Shown here: positions 32,549 through 34,793 of the stretch, piece by piece
Layout of the letters: each line of letters begins with the position of its first letter
How positions within the stretch are numbered: the stretch's first letter is position 1
From: Thiomicrorhabdus sp.
Lineage (GTDB): Bacteria; Pseudomonadota; Gammaproteobacteria; Thiomicrospirales; Thiomicrospiraceae
NCBI GenBank assembly: GCA_015487495.1
Contig: WFPP01000049.1
Coordinates: forward strand, 1-34,793
Reading direction: 5' to 3'
Length of the DNA stretch: 34,793 nucleotides
The notes under the pieces: model-generated
Told to the model about the DNA's origin: nothing
Database searches by the model: none
What the model saw: the letters and a program-made list of their open reading frames with translations, nothing else
Program-made: the position numbers and the translations under genes

Positions 32549-33451
32549 ATGATGACAATCAAACGAATTGGACACCGCTACAGCGATGCAAAAACTGGTG
32601 CGACTTTAGATGTGTGGTTTCCGCGCTCAAATAAAGAAATTGCTCGTAACTGCCTAGCTTTACAAGCAGGTTTGATTAAAAGCGATTTTGTTACCGTTGA
32701 AATCGCTTCGGTTGACGATGCACCAACCTCAGCCGAAGACGCTTACCTTCGTCTTCACCTATTGTCAGAATGTGCCGTTAAGCCCAATGAAATTAATTTA
32801 GACGGCGTTTTTGGCTTACTCAATAACGTGGCTTGGACAACCGCAGGGCCCGTTTTACCAGCCGAAGTTGAAAACTTGCGTGAAGCGATAGCCAATGAAG
32901 TACACCAATTTAATGTCACCTGCATTGATAAGTTCCCACGCATGACCGACTACGTAATTCCAGAAGGCGTTCGTATCGGCAATGCCGATCGTGTCAGACT
33001 CGGCGCACATTTAGCCCCCGGCACAACCATTATGCACGAAGGCTTTGTCAACTTTAACGCTGGAACACTAGGCAACTCAATGGTCGAAGGGCGTATCAGT
33101 GCCAGTGTGGTCGTGGGCGAAAACTCCGATATCGGTGGCGGAGCCTCCATTATGGGAACTCTTTCAGGTGGTGGAAAACAAGTCATCTCAATGGGCAAAA
33201 GAAATCTATTGGGCGCCAATGCAGGACTAGGCATCTCATTAGGCGATGATTGCATTGTCGAATCAGGTCTCTATTTAACAGCAGGAACAAAAGTAAAAAT
33301 GCCCGATGGCTCAATCGTCTCCGCTCGTGAACTATCAGGCGCATCTAAATTACTCTTCAGACGACACAGCCAAACCGGAGCAGTTGAAGCCATCGTAACA
33401 GACGGCTCTTTATGGGGCGGCCTAAACACCACATTGCATAATAACGACTAA
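32549..33451 (+). CDS. dapD: Tetrahydrodipicolinate N-succinyltransferase, long (Pseudomonas/actinobacterial) type
   Basis: The 300-residue protein has a variable N-terminal domain and then a left-handed beta-helix of hexapeptide repeats from about residue 130: VIPEGVRIGNADRVRLGAHL, TIMHEGFVNFNAGTLGNSMV, then IGGGASIMGTLSGG and LLGANAGLGISLGDDC. This is the DapD branch seen in Pseudomonas and Corynebacterium, not the E. coli branch. It makes N-succinyl-2-amino-6-ketopimelate on the lysine/diaminopimelate path. Two adjacent ATGs (32549 and 32552) could start it. Confidence 0.94.
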   Translation: MMTIKRIGHRYSDAKTGATLDVWFPRSNKEIARNCLALQAGLIKSDFVTVEIASVDDAPTSAEDAYLRLHLLSECAVKPNEINLDGVFGLLNNVAWTTAGPVLPAEVENLREAIANEVHQFNVTCIDKFPRMTDYVIPEGVRIGNADRVRLGAHLAPGTTIMHEGFVNFNAGTLGNSMVEGRISASVVVGENSDIGGGASIMGTLSGGGKQVISMGKRNLLGANAGLGISLGDDCIVESGLYLTAGTKVKMPDGSIVSARELSGASKLLFRRHSQTGAVEAIVTDGSLWGGLNTTLHNND

Positions 33452-33462
33452 TCTTTTCTATA

Positions 33463-33490
33463 AGGCTTCACATTCACATTCGTGAAGCCT
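33463..33490 (+). terminator. Hairpin terminator after dapD
   Basis: AGGCTTCAC and GTGAAGCCT form a perfect 9-base stem with a 10-base loop, 12 bases after the dapD stop. A short T stretch (AATTTT) follows after four bases. It lies between convergent dapD and intI and may serve both. Confidence 0.65.
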
Positions 33491-33592
33491 GCCTAATTTT
33501 CCCCCCTTTATAGTCCAACAAAATAACTGTAATGGTCAAGTACTTCTGTAGGCAACCAGTTTATCATCTTGGGTATGAATAGACAGGAGGCA

Positions 33593-34579
33593 TTACTCCA
33601 GTAATGTATCAAGTGGACTCACCACTCCTTGTCCTCCCTGTTTTAATACATGCGTATAAATCATCGTCGTTTGTAAATCTGTATGGCCTAACAGAGCCTG
33701 AATGGTTCGAATATCCGTTCCCGTTTGCAAAAGATGTGTTGCAAATGAATGACGAAAAGTATGTGCGCTGACTTTCTTGGTGATGCCACACTGCTTAACT
33801 GCGCGTTTAATCGCCTTGTTTACCACCGACTGATCAACATGATGCCTTCTTTTCATGTCACTTCTCGGATCGGGAGCCAAATGTTTACTCGGAAATACAT
33901 ACTGCCAGCCAATCGCCTTATCTGCGTTAGGGTACTTTTTAGCCAAGGCATAAGGCAAATAAACCGAACCAAAGCCCATCTCTAAATCCTTCTGATGAAC
34001 CAAAGCAACCCTTTCCAACTGTAATTGTAAAGGCGCAACTAAATGATGAGCCAATGGCGTAACTCGATCTTTCTTGCCCTTACCATCTCGTACCGTAATT
34101 TGCTTAAATCCAAAATCAATATCCTGAACACGCAATCGTACTGCCTCTGAAATACGCAAACCACTTGCATATAACAGTTTTATAACTAATCCAGCCGTTC
34201 CCTCCACCAACGTTAAAACTTCAGCAACCTCCTCCTTGGTTAATACCACAGGAATTCGAGGCTCTTTACGAGAACGGCTTGCACTTACGCTCTTTAAAGG
34301 CGCATTCAATACCTTAGTGTATAAAAAAACCAACGCATTAAGCGCCTGATTTTGAGTAGAAGGTGCGACCTTTTTATGAACCGCCAAATGCGTCAAGAAT
34401 TGCTCAACTCTTGACTCCGAATCCACCAACAGAGTTTCTCTGCTTTGAAGCGAATGAAACTTAATAAATCGTTTAACCCAATCACAATACGTTAATTCCG
34501 TTTTATAAGCATAGCCCTGTCTGCGTAAAATATGACGCATCTCCTCTAATAAAGAAATTTTTTGGATAGAATGAGGCAT
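33593..34579 (-). CDS. intI: Integron integrase IntI (tyrosine recombinase)
   Basis: The 328-residue protein has an N-terminal SAM-like DNA-binding domain. The catalytic domain carries the full tyrosine-recombinase set: Arg142 (ASGLRISEAV), Lys (DGKGKKDR), His273 and Arg276 (HTFRHSFATHLL), His299 (LLGHTD) and Tyr308 (MIYTHV). Residues about 205-230 (VYLPYALAKKYPNADK, IGWQYVFPS) form the extra patch unique to IntI, needed for folded single-stranded attC sites. This separates it from XerC/D and phage integrases. It is transcribed away from the array and appears intact. The cassettes would lie to the right. Confidence 0.95.
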   Translation of the reverse strand: MPHSIQKISLLEEMRHILRRQGYAYKTELTYCDWVKRFIKFHSLQSRETLLVDSESRVEQFLTHLAVHKKVAPSTQNQALNALVFLYTKVLNAPLKSVSASRSRKEPRIPVVLTKEEVAEVLTLVEGTAGLVIKLLYASGLRISEAVRLRVQDIDFGFKQITVRDGKGKKDRVTPLAHHLVAPLQLQLERVALVHQKDLEMGFGSVYLPYALAKKYPNADKAIGWQYVFPSKHLAPDPRSDMKRRHHVDQSVVNKAIKRAVKQCGITKKVSAHTFRHSFATHLLQTGTDIRTIQALLGHTDLQTTMIYTHVLKQGGQGVVSPLDTLLE

Positions 34580-34744
34580 AATAAAGCATCTCTTGAATGT
34601 GAAAGAATGAAAAACGTCTTAATGACAGACTACTCATATAATACCAATATCAGGTTAAAACATCAGGTTTTTTAAAACCCTGTCAAATTGACAGGGAATA
34701 GGGTATATTAACGGATGGAGAGGCAAAAATGCCTTATACTATAT
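34580..34744. other. Putative attI region and intI promoter region
   Basis: This 165-base stretch between intI and the first core site is where attI lies in all known integrons. It contains a direct repeat ATCAGGTT (34649-34656 and 34662-34669), an inverted repeat GGTTTT/AAAACC (34666-34679), a 19-base palindrome (34678-34696) and TATACT (34735-34740). Direct repeats are known IntI-binding sites in attI1, so the ATCAGGTT pair is a candidate. No attI sequence is conserved enough to confirm it by eye. Confidence 0.6.
34678..34696. promoter_or_regulatory. 19-base perfect palindrome upstream of intI (operator candidate)
   Basis: CCCTGTCAAATTGACAGGG has 9-base arms around a central A. It contains CTGT and ACAG separated by 7 bases, where the standard LexA operator has 8. 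Many integron integrases are SOS-controlled. Either this is a variant LexA site, or another dimeric repressor binds it. Confidence 0.5.
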
Positions 34745-34793
34745 GTTAGAAGCGCCCGCAAGCGGCCGCTTCTAACGGGGTGGCGATCAAGGA
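34745..34793 (+). repeat. Start of cassette array: core site plus GC-rich palindrome (array runs off window)
   Basis: GTTAGAAGC at 34745 fits the recombination core (GTTRRR) expected at the attI/cassette joint. It is followed at once by its inverse, GCTTCTAAC (ending 34776), so 34745-34776 is a 32-base palindrome with 15-base arms, one mismatch and a loop of AA. The second half resembles the R'' box opening an attC, which would continue into GGGGTGGCG past the edge. The GC-rich content contrasts with the AT-rich surroundings. Confidence 0.6.

Noticed and set aside
34688-34740. TTGACA (34688-34693) with TATACT (34735-34740) as the cassette promoter Pc
   Set aside because: The spacing is 41 bases, far outside the 16-18 range. 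TTGACA is just one arm of the palindrome.
1-34793. tRNA, rRNA or CRISPR arrays
   Set aside because: I looked for T-loop motifs, rRNA-like stretches and regularly spaced repeats. The only repeats are the dispersed elements reported, and no RNA gene was recognised.

Overview
The window looks like a chromosomal segment of a moderately AT-rich gammaproteobacterium. The best evidence is classical gammaproteobacterial neighbourhoods: bamD divergent from rluD with pgeF behind it, nadC divergent from ampD, and an ArsC/YffB-like gene plus dapE divergent from dapD. An orphan sucCD pair and a formate/nitrite-type channel next to a PP2C-kinase fusion would suit a sulfur-oxidising autotroph of the Thiomicrospira/Hydrogenovibrio type, but that placement is an inference.

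Layout: 1-3.4 kb holds the end of a DUF3465 gene, a broken LpxR-like gene and an L,D-transpeptidase/DppB/DppC operon. 3.4-8.6 kb is an accessory-like stretch: VF530 protein, glycosyltransferase, two small lipoproteins, a membrane diguanylate cyclase, an FKBP prolyl isomerase and a PP0621-type protein. 9-12.7 kb is a sucC-sucD-nadE operon. 12.8-20 kb contains bamD, rluD, pgeF, a CPA2 antiporter, nadC and ampD. 20-25.3 kb has fldA, a MOSC protein, nagZ-mscS and murB. 25.3-30.3 kb has an NSS transporter, a cyclic-nucleotide-binding-domain protein, a PP2C/kinase fusion and an FNT channel. 30.5-33.5 kb is the lysine/diaminopimelate region. 33.6-34.8 kb is the start of an integron: intI, a putative attI and a GC-rich palindrome where the cassette array begins.

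Several genes converge on the cell wall: ampD and nagZ (muropeptide recycling), murB and dapD/dapE (precursor synthesis), an L,D-transpeptidase, and peptide permeases transcribed with it. bamD adds outer-membrane assembly.

Three kinds of unexplained repeated structure stand out. First, a family of about 107-bp elements with terminal inverted repeats (TTAAGGAAGCTCTGAWTAAG), in three full copies and three solo ends. Second, a different 169-bp element that is almost one long hairpin. Third, an excess of G6-G10 runs followed by A/T-rich sequence, inside and between genes. The integron is the most promising lead, because its cassette array should continue past the right edge.
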